Notes: a model not told the origin generated them from the sequence alone. A stretch of DNA of 64,000 nucleotides from Aliarcobacter cryaerophilus (GCF_014352935.1 NZ_CP060694.1:62001-126000), one strand, 5' to 3'; positions 19,628 through 28,219 are shown, numbered from the stretch's first letter. Program-made: numbers and translations.

Positions 19628-20374
19628 ATGAACCAAACTACAATAATAAATAAAATAAATGATTTAAGATATGATGGATTAAAACAGGCATATTTAAGAC
19701 AAATAGAGGATATAAGTTACAATAAACTCAGCTTCGAAGAGAGATTATATAACTTATTAGAATCTCAAGAGATATTTTTACATAACAAAAAAATATCAAT
19801 GAATTTAAAACTCTCAAAAATTAAAGATAAACAAGCAGCAATAGAAGATATAGATTACTCTATTAAAAGGAAAATTGATATATCAGTAATAAAAGATTTA
19901 GCAAATATGAACTTTATTAGAAATCATCAAAATATAATAATTACGGGTAAAACGGGTACTGGAAAATCATATATTTCACAAGCATTAGGCAATAGAGCAA
20001 TAATAGATGGATTTAGAGTTTATTATACAAGGGTTCCAACTTTACTTGAAGAGATAAAAATTTCAAGAGCAACTGGAACATATACAAATTTATTAAAAAA
20101 ATACTCTAGGTTTGAATTGCTAATTTTAGATGACTTTGGAACTTCAACTATTACAACTGATGATGCAACAAATTTATTTGAAATAATTGAAGATATAACC
20201 GAATTAAATTCAACAATAATTACTTCTCAATTACCTGTTTCAAGTTGGTATAACTATTTAAATAATGACACAGTTGCTGATGCTATTTTAGATAGGATAA
20301 TTCACTCATCCCATAGAATTGAATTAGAAGGAGAATCTATGCGAAAATTAAGATCAAAAATCAACAAAATTTAA
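19628..20374 (+). CDS. istB: IS21-family helper ATPase IstB
   Basis: A 248-residue DnaC-like AAA+ ATPase with Walker A GKTGTGKSYISQ (about residue 111) and Walker B LLILDDFGTS. IstB forms rings on DNA and directs IstA to targets. It follows istA by 24 bases. Confidence 0.95.
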   Translation: MNQTTIINKINDLRYDGLKQAYLRQIEDISYNKLSFEERLYNLLESQEIFLHNKKISMNLKLSKIKDKQAAIEDIDYSIKRKIDISVIKDLANMNFIRNHQNIIITGKTGTGKSYISQALGNRAIIDGFRVYYTRVPTLLEEIKISRATGTYTNLLKKYSRFELLILDDFGTSTITTDDATNLFEIIEDITELNSTIITSQLPVSSWYNYLNNDTVADAILDRIIHSSHRIELEGESMRKLRSKINKI

Positions 20375-20476
20375 AAACATTCGGACACTTATGTTATAAT
20401 TTTACACTTAGAAAATTTCTACTTTAAAACTGTCCGAATCACTCCGGCAGACTGTCCGAATAAATCGGCTGGAGCA

Positions 20477-20822
20477 ACAAAAAGCAAAAGAGACTGATAA
20501 ATTACACTTCATGCTAAGTGTTACACATGCAAGAACACTAGTTAAAGACATAGGGCTTACAGTCTCAACAAAGACTCTAGAACTTGAAAAGCTTGATGAA
20601 GTATATGCAACTATGAGTGAGTATGAAGAGAGCTTTGTAAGAGCTGCAAAAGATACTTTAGAAAAGAACCCTAATGGTCTTACTAAAAAAGAGCTTCTAG
20701 AAATGCTAGGATATGAGAAAAATGATAATACTGCAAACGATACTATCAATAAATATAATGGTAAATTTTGGGAATGCAAACAAGAAAAAAAAGGTAAACC
20801 TTATAATATCTCACTTTTATAG
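20477..20822 (+). pseudogene. RecA-like ATPase, 3' part
   Basis: The remainder of the ATPase gene cut by the IS starts with the duplicated ACAAAA. The frame AAA GCA AAA GAG ACT continues to a stop at 20820-20822. This part has a small winged-helix-like domain (GLTKKELLEMLGYEKNDNTANDTI). An internal ATG at 20511 leaves an open frame of 103 codons, but it has no good ribosome site and lacks the ATPase core. Confidence 0.85.
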
Positions 20823-20831
20823 TAAGACTGC

Positions 20832-20898
20832 TACGACCGTTACGACCGCCACAAATAAAGCCCTAGAATAGGCAGTCGTAGCAGTCGTAACGGTCGTA
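20832..20898 (+). other. Intergenic hairpin, type 2 copy A
   Basis: TACGACCGTTACGAC (20832-20846) pairs perfectly over 15 bp with GTCGTAACGGTCGTA (20884-20898). The loop holds a further GTCGTA copy and a GCC/GGC pair. A sister hairpin lies at 20942-21010. The pair occupies the 224-base gap before the gene at 21047. Confidence 0.8.
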
Positions 20899-20941
20899 AT
20901 AAATAATAAATCAAAACTAATATTCAAATCATTAGAAACTG

Positions 20942-21010
20942 CTACAACCGTTACAACCGCCTAAATATAAGCCCTATAAATGGCAGTTGTAACGGTGGTA
21001 ACGGTTGTAG
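20942..21010 (+). other. Intergenic hairpin, type 2 copy B
   Basis: CTACAACCGTTAC (20942-20954) pairs with GTAACGGTTGTAG (20998-21010) over 13 bp. Compared with copy A about 111 bases upstream, the repeated word CGAC is CAAC on the left arm and GTCG is GTTG on the right arm, so the change is matched on both sides. The A/T loops share AAGCCCTA. Confidence 0.8.
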
Positions 21011-21046
21011 TAAAAATGAGATAAAAATTTAATCAAAGGATGAAAG

Positions 21047-21265
21047 ATGGCAAGATTAAGAGACAATGAAGATAGTTTAGACGCCTGCTGGGATAAAGAG
21101 AAATACGAAGCAGACAATAAAGATGAATTAAAAGACAATATACTTTTTTTGTTTGAGCAAGTTAGAGCAGATAGCTTTTATAATTTATCTGAAGCAGTTG
21201 AATGTTTAAGAGATATATTAAAGAATTATCATGCTAATGTAATACTAGATTTTATAGATAGTTAG
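21047..21265 (+). CDS. Small acidic phage protein
   Basis: A 72-residue acidic protein after AAAGGATGAAAG. No family recognised. It resumes the early operon after the hairpin region and precedes gemA by nine bases. Confidence 0.6.
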   Translation: MARLRDNEDSLDACWDKEKYEADNKDELKDNILFLFEQVRADSFYNLSEAVECLRDILKNYHANVILDFIDS

Positions 21266-21274
21266 GGTATTCCT

Positions 21275-21661
21275 ATGACACAATCACAACAAACTTATAA
21301 AAAAAGTCTTATTCAAAAAATACAGATAGTTAAACATAATGTTTTTATAGATGATGAACAGAGAAAAGAGTTTATGCTTTCTCGTTTTGGAGTTGATAGT
21401 ACAACTAAACTTAGTATTGATGAGTTAAAACTACTTCTAGATTTTTGCAATAGAAAAGTAAGTGATATACCAGTTTCAAAAGCAACTGAAGCTCAACTTC
21501 ATAAAATCAATACCTTGTGGCTAGATAAAGCTAAAAATAAAAGTATAGAAGCTATGTGTTCTTTTACTTCAAAGATAGCTAAAAGACAAGTTGGATTTAT
21601 TAATGAGCTTAGAAAAGATGAAGCCACAAAGGTTATTGTGGCTCTTGAGAAGATGATTTAA
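21275..21661 (+). CDS. GemA-like regulator (DUF1018, Mu gp16)
   Basis: The 128-residue product matches the GemA/gp16 pattern: KATEAQLHKINTLWLD in the middle and RQVGFINELRKDEATKVIVA near the C-terminus. In Mu, gemA affects host gene expression and DNA relaxation. It lies just before the Mor gene as in Mu-like phages. Its 3' end overlaps the convergent AbiC-like gene by 29 bases. Confidence 0.85.
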   Translation: MTQSQQTYKKSLIQKIQIVKHNVFIDDEQRKEFMLSRFGVDSTTKLSIDELKLLLDFCNRKVSDIPVSKATEAQLHKINTLWLDKAKNKSIEAMCSFTSKIAKRQVGFINELRKDEATKVIVALEKMI

Positions 21662-22709
21662 TAAAATCCATATATCTTTTCATGTATTCATTTGAGCCAA
21701 ATATTTTAGTGTCATTATTAAAATCTTTTATTTCTGGATGTTGTTTTTCTAATCGCATTTTAGATGTTTGCTCTAAGCAATGGCTAATTACTATACTATA
21801 ATAGCTTTTATCAAATATTTTAGAGAAGGGGATTCTTTGTTCGTCTTCTTCATTTGATATTATTACTATATTTAATGGCTTCATAAATTCAAATTTAACA
21901 AGCAAATAGAATAATTTTTTGTTTTCATGATAATAAAGAGCATTCATGAGTATTAAAGCAAGTTCAACATTTGATAATTGGGCCCTTAGAATATTAGAAT
22001 AAGTTTTTTTATTTTCAATATTTTTATTTTGTTCTATTAATTTTAAAATATTATATATATTTCTAAAATAGTTATCAATTAGGAATTGATATTCTAAAAG
22101 GAAAGCCCTATATAAATTAGTAGGATCATAGCTATTGTTTTTTAAATTATCTTTTATAAATACATTTAATATTTCAAATAATTTTGACAATACTTCTTTC
22201 CCTGTATAATTATTATCATTCACTACATTCACATTTGTTCCACCAATTGAATAAAATTCCTTAACAGTTAATATGGGGTTTGTTGAATTATTTGATTTTG
22301 TAAGAGATAAATTATTTACTATTTGATTATTTAGATTTATCATATTAAAAAAAGTGGTTTCAAAATTTTGTTTTTCAATAAAATCTAATTGCTTTTTTTG
22401 TGTAATGGCTGATTCATTAAGTTGTTTTCTTTGAAGTTGAATTGTAAAAACTAATATTAAAAAACTAAAAAAAGCAAATAAAGGATTTAATGTACCACCA
22501 ACATAGTCACCGAACTGTCCAAATTTTTCTATTTTGTCAATTTGTTTTCCTATTGTAATTTGCTCCTCTATTGCAATTGGTGTAATTGGTTTTTCTTTAG
22601 AAAATATAAAATCAAAATTATCAAACCAGATATATAATAAGAAAGCTGCATATAGGCTTACAAATGTAACAATTAATAGTAATAATTTATTAAAACCATT
22701 ATATTTCAT
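21633..22709 (-). CDS. AbiC-like phage-defence membrane protein
   Basis: A 358-residue protein like the putative abortive-infection family (putAbiC): two membrane segments (about residues 9-27 and 75-93) with the pattern FGDYVGGTLNPLFAFFSFL, followed by a soluble helical domain starting FETTFFNMINLNN. Family members block phage growth in infected cells; the mechanism is poorly known. It lies antisense between gemA and mor, the typical place for cargo genes, and is probably expressed in the lysogen to exclude other phages. Confidence 0.8.
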   Translation of the reverse strand: MKYNGFNKLLLLIVTFVSLYAAFLLYIWFDNFDFIFSKEKPITPIAIEEQITIGKQIDKIEKFGQFGDYVGGTLNPLFAFFSFLILVFTIQLQRKQLNESAITQKKQLDFIEKQNFETTFFNMINLNNQIVNNLSLTKSNNSTNPILTVKEFYSIGGTNVNVVNDNNYTGKEVLSKLFEILNVFIKDNLKNNSYDPTNLYRAFLLEYQFLIDNYFRNIYNILKLIEQNKNIENKKTYSNILRAQLSNVELALILMNALYYHENKKLFYLLVKFEFMKPLNIVIISNEEDEQRIPFSKIFDKSYYSIVISHCLEQTSKMRLEKQHPEIKDFNNDTKIFGSNEYMKRYMDFIKSSSQEPQ

Positions 22710-22786
22710 ATTAATTCTCCCTAAAATAAAATCTAATATGCTACTTTAATAATCTTAAAATAATATATATATCAAAATGCAACACT

Positions 22787-22817
22787 ATTGCATAATGCAA
22801 TATAATTGGTTATAATA
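22787..22817 (+). promoter_or_regulatory. Control site before the Mor-like gene
   Basis: A perfect palindrome ATTGCATAATGCAAT (22787-22801) abuts TATAAT (22801-22806), and a second TATAAT follows at 22812-22817, 44 bases before the gene. The palindrome could be an operator for a phage regulator. The same gap also serves the leftward AbiC-like gene. Confidence 0.55.
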
Positions 22818-22860
22818 AGCCTTAATTAAAGAAACTATCATTAAAAATCTAGGAGAGGAT

Positions 22861-23136
22861 ATGGCAACAGTTACAAATTATGATTTATTTGAAGATTTAT
22901 TTCATTTTATAAAAAAACCAGATGTTGAGATATCTGATGTTATAAAAGAGCATGGTGGTTCTAGTTTATATATTCCATCTTATAAAACAACTTTTAGAAA
23001 CAATGAAATTTGCGAAGAGTACAAAGAAAGATTGGGAGAAAAAAGATTAGTTAAAAAACTTTCAAAAAAGTATGAACTTAGTGAAGCTCAGATACTTCTT
23101 ATCACAAAACCTCTTCGTGAGCCAACTTTATTTTAA
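22861..23136 (+). CDS. Mor-like middle/late transcription activator
   Basis: A 91-residue protein with the Mor pattern: IKEHGGSSLYIPSYK (about residues 28-42) and a C-terminal helix-turn-helix LSKKYELSEAQI. In Mu, Mor activates the middle promoter. A strong AGGAGAGGAT site precedes the ATG. It is the last rightward gene before the leftward head module, so it probably turns on structural genes on both strands. Confidence 0.85.
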   Translation: MATVTNYDLFEDLFHFIKKPDVEISDVIKEHGGSSLYIPSYKTTFRNNEICEEYKERLGEKRLVKKLSKKYELSEAQILLITKPLREPTLF

Positions 23137-23200
23137 TTAAAGACAAAAAAATATACAATTTGAATTAGTAAATCCTATAAAAGTATTAATGGATATTTTT

Positions 23201-23286
23201 ATAGGGTTGACAGAGTGGTTTATTGTGCCTCCCTGAAAAAGAGGTGAGGTGTTAAGCCTCCGTGGGTTCGAATCCCATGCCCTCCT
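23201..23286 (+). tRNA. tRNA-Ser-like sequence, probably degenerate
   Basis: Most of a class II tRNA is readable: a D arm (ACAGAGTGGTTTATTGT), an anticodon arm (GCCTC...GAGGT), a long variable arm (TGAGGTGTTAAGCCTCC) and a perfect T arm (GTGGGTTCGAATCCCAT). The acceptor pairs only partly (ATAGGGT with GCCCTCC). The anticodon loop is either nine bases with a Ser-like TGA or seven bases with GAA. CCA is not encoded, unlike the rRNA-operon tRNAs. It may be a decayed phage tRNA, a tRNA mimic or a remnant. Confidence 0.45.
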
Positions 23287-23291
23287 CAAAG

Positions 23292-23311
23292 CCTCTTTAG
23301 GGAGGTTTTTT
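23292..23311 (+). terminator. Weak intrinsic terminator after the tRNA-like sequence
   Basis: CCTC (23292-23295) pairs with GAGG (23302-23305), followed by six T. CCTCC at 23281-23285 offers an alternative 5-bp pairing with GGAGG. It would end rightward transcription from mor and the tRNA-like sequence before the leftward head genes. Confidence 0.5.
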
Positions 23312-23798
23312 AGGTTTTAACTATATTTTCTATAAACTCAACTGTTATTCCTTCTATCTCATCTTTTACTTCACTATATAATTCACCATCAATCGTAATA
23401 GGCATAAATTCTCTTTGAGGTATTTTAACCTTTTTATTTCGTCCAGCATTATTAGTTCCAAATTGATGAACCATAGGATAAAAGTAATCATCTTCATTTA
23501 CAGTAGTTATTCCAACTATAGCACTGTTGCTGTTTGATTCACTTATTAATCCTCTTTGCATATCACCTGCTTTATAAAGTAATTTTGATGTACCTTTATA
23601 TTTTTTTGTTACTTCAGATAATGGACTCCAGCTGTTTCCTCTTGTATCTTTTTCATCATCAAAGCTATCTTTTGAGATATTATAAAGATAGTTTGCAATT
23701 TCACCCATAAGTGGAGCTGTATCTGTTATGTTACCTTCTATATCTTCAAGCTTTCTCTTTACGGCTTCTATATTTTCAAGCTTTAGTGTTATTTGCAT
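23310..23798 (-). CDS. Phage virion morphogenesis protein (Mu gpG family)
   Basis: The 162-residue product matches the virion-morphogenesis/tail-completion family: the DTRGNSWSPLSEVTKKYKG segment and the C-terminal KIPQREFMPIT pattern. In Mu, gpG acts at head-tail joining. It is the last gene of the leftward head operon. Confidence 0.85.
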   Translation of the reverse strand: MQITLKLENIEAVKRKLEDIEGNITDTAPLMGEIANYLYNISKDSFDDEKDTRGNSWSPLSEVTKKYKGTSKLLYKAGDMQRGLISESNSNSAIVGITTVNEDDYFYPMVHQFGTNNAGRNKKVKIPQREFMPITIDGELYSEVKDEIEGITVEFIENIVKT

Positions 23799-23898
23799 TT
23801 TTTACACTCCTTTGGTATAATTTTCACATTAAAAGGATGAGTTAAGATAATGAGGCAATGCGAGCTCTGCCCTGCAAAAACTTAACTCTAATCTCGCT

Positions 23899-25086
23899 TT
23901 AATCCTTTTTGTAAATTAACTTCTCTACTCTTTTATTTTCAACAGTTCCAGCACTATCTATAACATAAGCACTCACACCTGCTGTTTTATCTTTTAAATA
24001 TTCTACAAGAACAATTAAGGCTCTTTTTGCACCTTTCTCAGTTTTATAATATCTCATGTACTTTTTTACAACTCTACTATCTTTATCTAAGTATTTATCA
24101 CTTGTATTTTTTAATTTCTCAAACTCAAGATAAATCTCATCTGGATTTTGTAAAGTATCTGCTAGTTCTAAAATATAATAGTTTCTATCTTTTCTATTTA
24201 TTTTACTTCTTTCTAAAGTTTTGAAAAAATCATCTGATATTAATATTGGATCATTCGTTTTATCAATAAAAGTCTCACCTTCTTTAACTCCAATAGATTG
24301 ATAAAATCTATTTTTTAAACCATCATAATCCAAGTTCTTTAATTCATCATTTTTAGCACTGTTAAGCAATGGAAGATATTGCAGTGAATCATCTAAATTT
24401 ATCTTTTTTAGTGCTGCAACATTTGTATTTTTACCTACATTATAAGCCCAGTCTTCTGTTGCTATACTTTGTATTTTACCTTGAGTAGGAGTTAATCCTC
24501 TTCTTTTTAAATCACTTTCACTATGAGCTGTTACACCACAAAAACATATATAGTCATTTGGGGGATAGTTTTCTATCCAAAACTCATGGTCTCTATGTAA
24601 TACAGTTCCATGCATAGCTTTATGGCTCTCTCTTGAATTTTCTAAAAAAGAGCATCTATACATCCAATAAGTAGATAATGGTAACTTCATCATCTCTTCA
24701 TATCTATGCTTTTGATAAGCTACTCTTGTGTTGATTGTATATATTTTTTTTAATCTATTTGAGTTGATTATTACTTTTTTTATCTCTCCAGTTTTAGGAT
24801 TAGCTATCTCTTGCGTTCCCCACCAACCCTTCTTTTCTAGTGTTGGAATAATACTTTTTTTCCAAGCTTCAAAATTCCTTCCAGTTTTAATAGCTTCAAT
24901 TAGTGAACTATGAATATCATTTAATAAATCCATTCTTGTAACTTTTGCAACTGTAAAGGCTTTATCATGAGCTTGTTTTAAAAGCTCATAGTGATTATAA
25001 GTAAGAGTTAGTTGTTTGTTTTTTAGATAATCTACAATGCTTTGTGGAGTTTTTTGAAAATCTAGTTTAACCATTTGGATTTTCAT
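23899..25086 (-). CDS. Mu gpF-like minor head protein fused to a PBECR-type nuclease domain
   Basis: A 395-residue protein. The N-terminal two thirds match the phage head morphogenesis family (SPP1 gp7/Mu gpF), including NTRVAYQKHRYEEMM, the ESHKAMHGTVLHRDHEFW segment and the C-F-C-G cysteine motif. The last 120 residues resemble the phage Barnase-EndoU-ColicinE5-RelE-like nuclease (PBECR) fold (RKDRNYYILELADTLQNPDEI, YKTEKGAKRALIVLVEYL). The head part joins portal and capsid; the tail part may act on host RNA if injected. It overlaps the portal gene by 20 bases. Confidence 0.85.
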   Translation of the reverse strand: MKIQMVKLDFQKTPQSIVDYLKNKQLTLTYNHYELLKQAHDKAFTVAKVTRMDLLNDIHSSLIEAIKTGRNFEAWKKSIIPTLEKKGWWGTQEIANPKTGEIKKVIINSNRLKKIYTINTRVAYQKHRYEEMMKLPLSTYWMYRCSFLENSRESHKAMHGTVLHRDHEFWIENYPPNDYICFCGVTAHSESDLKRRGLTPTQGKIQSIATEDWAYNVGKNTNVAALKKINLDDSLQYLPLLNSAKNDELKNLDYDGLKNRFYQSIGVKEGETFIDKTNDPILISDDFFKTLERSKINRKDRNYYILELADTLQNPDEIYLEFEKLKNTSDKYLDKDSRVVKKYMRYYKTEKGAKRALIVLVEYLKDKTAGVSAYVIDSAGTVENKRVEKLIYKKD

Positions 25087-26494
25087 CCTCTATTGAAGCA
25101 ACTCCTAAAAGTGAAGCATTAGCAAGATATTGATTTAAACTATCTTCTAGCTCTTTTGTATCAAAAGTAGGGTAAGCTTTAAAAAGATTATCCAGCATCT
25201 CTTCGTAACTTTCACTTTTATTTACTATTTCTAAAATTTGCTTGTGAAATGTAAGTGCCAAGTTTGAAAAATCTATATTGTTTAAATTTCTATCTAGCTC
25301 ATCTTGTGGAAGTTTATTTAGAATAATTGGATTTGCTTTTCTCAACACTTGCTCTGCAAGGTTTCGCTCTGAAGCTGAAATGTTACTATTGGCTATTAAG
25401 CTATTATTCTTTTGTTCTATTTCAATAACTTTGATGTTATAAGTTGCCTCTATATACTCTTTTGTAGGTTTGAATCCCATATCATGAATAACTTTGTCTC
25501 TATCTGCTAGTTCTTTGTTTGGATCATCTTTATCTTTTAATTTACCTTTTATTTGATGCTGAGTGTTATTTACTTTTTGAAAAGTCCAAATAAGCTCTCT
25601 TATGATTTGATTTACAATATTTTCATCAGCTTGAGCTAAATCTTCTCTCACTTCATTATGAACATTAGCAGCTGCTAAACTTCCACCTTTTACATTTGCA
25701 GTTAAATTTCCACCTAAAATTACTTCTCTTATTTGATTATCTATATATTCAACTAGCTCTTTAAAATTTCCACCATCTTTTACAGTCTCTATTTTTATAT
25801 CATCTTCAGTATCTAATACAGCTCCATCACCACCAAGCATATTATAAATTTCATCTGCTAAAGCATTTTTATCACCTTCAGTTTTACCAATCACCCAAGG
25901 AGTTCCAAATCTCTCAAGTAACTCCACCCAAAATTGTAAAGATGCATTTTTAAACTCAACTAACCAAAAAAGAGTTTGAATTAGAGGTTGTCCATAAGGT
26001 TTATTTGGTTTTGCTTTATAGGTTGCAGCAATAGCTTTATCAAAAGGTATATCTTCAGCATATCCCAAACCATTAAATTTGAGTTTTCCATTATCTAGAA
26101 TAAAATTTTTATAGTTTCTTTCATGTAAAGTTGGAATAATAATGCCATTATTTACACTCCAATTTATCTCATATACTCCAAATCCATAATATGGAATATC
26201 TAAAATTGAATCTATTACATTAAAGCTAAATGCATCTTCTAAAGCTTCTTTATAACTTTTATTTTCACACTCAATTAAGATCTCTTTTTTCAAAGTGCTA
26301 GCTTTTCTATTTCCAATAGCAGCAATCACAGTACCATCTCTCATAATTTTATCTATTGTCTCATCATCTAGCCAACTGTTATGAACAGGTAACTCAAAAA
26401 GTGGCTTTAAAATATTTTTGTATCTTGTAAGGTCTCTTACTTTTACTGTTTGTTGTTTATTGTTTGTAAATGTTTTTTTATTTTTTTTAGACAT
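25067..26494 (-). CDS. Portal protein (DUF935, Mu gp29)
   Basis: A 475-residue DUF935 portal protein, which forms the dodecameric DNA gate of the head. Supporting features are VIAAIGNRKASTLKKEI near residue 56, the conserved GGNLTANVKGGSLAA region near residue 276, and position between terminase and gpF. Length is close to Mu gp29 (512). Confidence 0.9.
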   Translation of the reverse strand: MSKKNKKTFTNNKQQTVKVRDLTRYKNILKPLFELPVHNSWLDDETIDKIMRDGTVIAAIGNRKASTLKKEILIECENKSYKEALEDAFSFNVIDSILDIPYYGFGVYEINWSVNNGIIIPTLHERNYKNFILDNGKLKFNGLGYAEDIPFDKAIAATYKAKPNKPYGQPLIQTLFWLVEFKNASLQFWVELLERFGTPWVIGKTEGDKNALADEIYNMLGGDGAVLDTEDDIKIETVKDGGNFKELVEYIDNQIREVILGGNLTANVKGGSLAAANVHNEVREDLAQADENIVNQIIRELIWTFQKVNNTQHQIKGKLKDKDDPNKELADRDKVIHDMGFKPTKEYIEATYNIKVIEIEQKNNSLIANSNISASERNLAEQVLRKANPIILNKLPQDELDRNLNNIDFSNLALTFHKQILEIVNKSESYEEMLDNLFKAYPTFDTKELEDSLNQYLANASLLGVASIEDENPNG

Positions 26495-28219
26495 TTATCT
26501 TTCTCTCCTATTTGGTCTTTTGTGTCTAGTATTAGTACTTCTTGTATTGGTTCTTTTCCCACCATTTTGTGAATCTTTTTTTAATCTTCTTAATCTACTC
26601 ATTGCATAGATTTGCTGAAGTGGATCATGTAAGTCATCATTTTCAGCTTCTGGAAAATCATCCATTTGTGCAAATAACTCAGGATGATCACCAACAAAGA
26701 TAATATCTTCATCATCAAGTGGGAACTCTAGCTCTCCCATTCTGTCCTCTTTATTTTGAGTATGATGAGTAAATTTCATAATAGGTACTCTTACACCTTC
26801 TCTAAAACAAGCATCTTTTATCCAATCTCGCAGCATAAAAAAACCACCATTTTTATCGCCACCTAGCATATCTACTTTCATTTTTTGTAAATCTTTTATA
26901 ACTTCATCAACAACAGCTTTACCTTTTATTCTTGATTGTTTTGAGTAGAAGACATATAGCTTTTGAGTAGTAAAATTTATACCTGCTGCAACTCTTCCAC
27001 AAAAGTCACCTTGATTACTATCACCTTTTGCATCAACCACATAATAAATATAATCAAGCTTTGGCATTTGAGTATGACTTATTTTTGGAAATTTGCTAGA
27101 GTCAAATTTTTGGTTTTCACTATTTGGATTATTTTGTTGCTCTTTTTGAAAGGCTTTGTTATTAGCAGCTCTTTTTTGCATAAGATACTCTAAGCTTACA
27201 GCATCCCAAAGTAAAACAGCTCCTTCATCCATTAGTTTTTTATTTTCTAAATAGAAATTGTGAGCTTCAGCCACTCCACTATATTTAAAGATTTTAGAGT
27301 ACTCATCCCAAAGATCTATATTTTTTGGATATTGAATTAAAGCTCTAAATTTTATAGGATGCCAAAAGGCTAGTTTTAGTTTTCTTGCTAATACACTATC
27401 TCTATGTAAAATAGTACCTATGTATAAAATATCCATTGAGCCATCAACCGACCCTAAGTTATCAATAGCTTCATCGAGCCAATCTTCTAATTTATCTCTT
27501 TGAGTTCTACTTCTTACATTTGTATCATTTTCTAAATCATCAATAATTGCAAGGTCTGGTCTGTAAGTACCATGTTTAACTCCCCTTACTCTTTTTCCAG
27601 AACCATAAGCTTTTACTTTGATATTGTTATTTGTAACTATCTCTCCAATTTTCCAAACTTTACCAATTCCACAAGCATTTGGAAAATCTTGTTTTAATCT
27701 ATCATTCTCTTCTAGTTCACACTTGATTGCTTCCACTAAAGTTTCAGCTAGTTCTATTGCATCAGAGAAAAGAGTTATAAAATGTTTGTAATTATTTACA
27801 ATACACCAAATAGGAAAAGCAATAGATACATCAGTACTTTTTCCAAATCCTCTTGGAGCTGCTATTGCAAACTTTAATCCCATAGGTTTTAAATCATCTA
27901 TGATTTTGTAATAAATAGCTTCTAGTTCTTCTTGAAGTTTTGATTTACCTTCTAAACTGTAGTAGTGTGGAAAGTAAGTCCTTCTAAAATAATGGAAGTC
28001 ACTCTTTTGTTGTTCAATTCTCTCTTTAGCTTTTGCTGGATCAAGTAAAGTTGAAACTTTGATTTGCTCTTTTAGTTCACTTGCAAAATCACTAACCCAA
28101 GTTTTATACTCTTTTCTTGTAAGCTTTAAAGCTCCAATTTTTGTAAAGCCATTGTCAAGAGCAGTTGAATAAGTATCGTTTAAATAATCTAGTAATTCAG
28201 ATTTTTCAAATAGTGACAT
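26495..28219 (-). CDS. Terminase large subunit (Mu gp28-like)
   Basis: A 574-residue packaging motor. The ATPase has Walker A AAPRGFGKSTD (about residue 119) and Walker B LAIIDDLEND. The C-terminal RNase H-like nuclease has YYVVDAKGDSNQGDFCG (about residue 395) with the first metal-binding Asp. It packages host-flanked phage DNA by headful in Mu. A lysine/arginine-rich tail ends the protein. It abuts the portal gene. Confidence 0.92.
   Translation of the reverse strand: MSLFEKSELLDYLNDTYSTALDNGFTKIGALKLTRKEYKTWVSDFASELKEQIKVSTLLDPAKAKERIEQQKSDFHYFRRTYFPHYYSLEGKSKLQEELEAIYYKIIDDLKPMGLKFAIAAPRGFGKSTDVSIAFPIWCIVNNYKHFITLFSDAIELAETLVEAIKCELEENDRLKQDFPNACGIGKVWKIGEIVTNNNIKVKAYGSGKRVRGVKHGTYRPDLAIIDDLENDTNVRSRTQRDKLEDWLDEAIDNLGSVDGSMDILYIGTILHRDSVLARKLKLAFWHPIKFRALIQYPKNIDLWDEYSKIFKYSGVAEAHNFYLENKKLMDEGAVLLWDAVSLEYLMQKRAANNKAFQKEQQNNPNSENQKFDSSKFPKISHTQMPKLDYIYYVVDAKGDSNQGDFCGRVAAGINFTTQKLYVFYSKQSRIKGKAVVDEVIKDLQKMKVDMLGGDKNGGFFMLRDWIKDACFREGVRVPIMKFTHHTQNKEDRMGELEFPLDDEDIIFVGDHPELFAQMDDFPEAENDDLHDPLQQIYAMSRLRRLKKDSQNGGKRTNTRSTNTRHKRPNRRER

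Larger units (their letters stand above)
17888..20476 (+). mobile_element. IS21-family insertion sequence, 2589 bp
   Basis: The element has TG...CA ends, flanked by identical ACAAAA (17882-17887 and 20477-20482). Both ends carry several ATTCGGACAG and GCCGATTTA-type repeats in inverted orientation, the multiple terminal transposase sites typical of IS21. It contains istA and istB in order. The perfect flanks and intact genes point to recent insertion. Its GC-richer terminal repeats stand out from the phage DNA. Confidence 0.93.

Noticed and set aside
23201-23286. A functional tRNA-Ser or tRNA-Phe gene.
   Set aside because: Weak acceptor pairing, missing CCA and an abnormal anticodon loop argue against normal function; kept only as tRNA-like.
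26963-27193. Rightward frames inside the leftward head genes (for example 24027-24224, 26418-26609, 26963-27193).
   Set aside because: All are antisense to well-supported head genes and lack ribosome sites.
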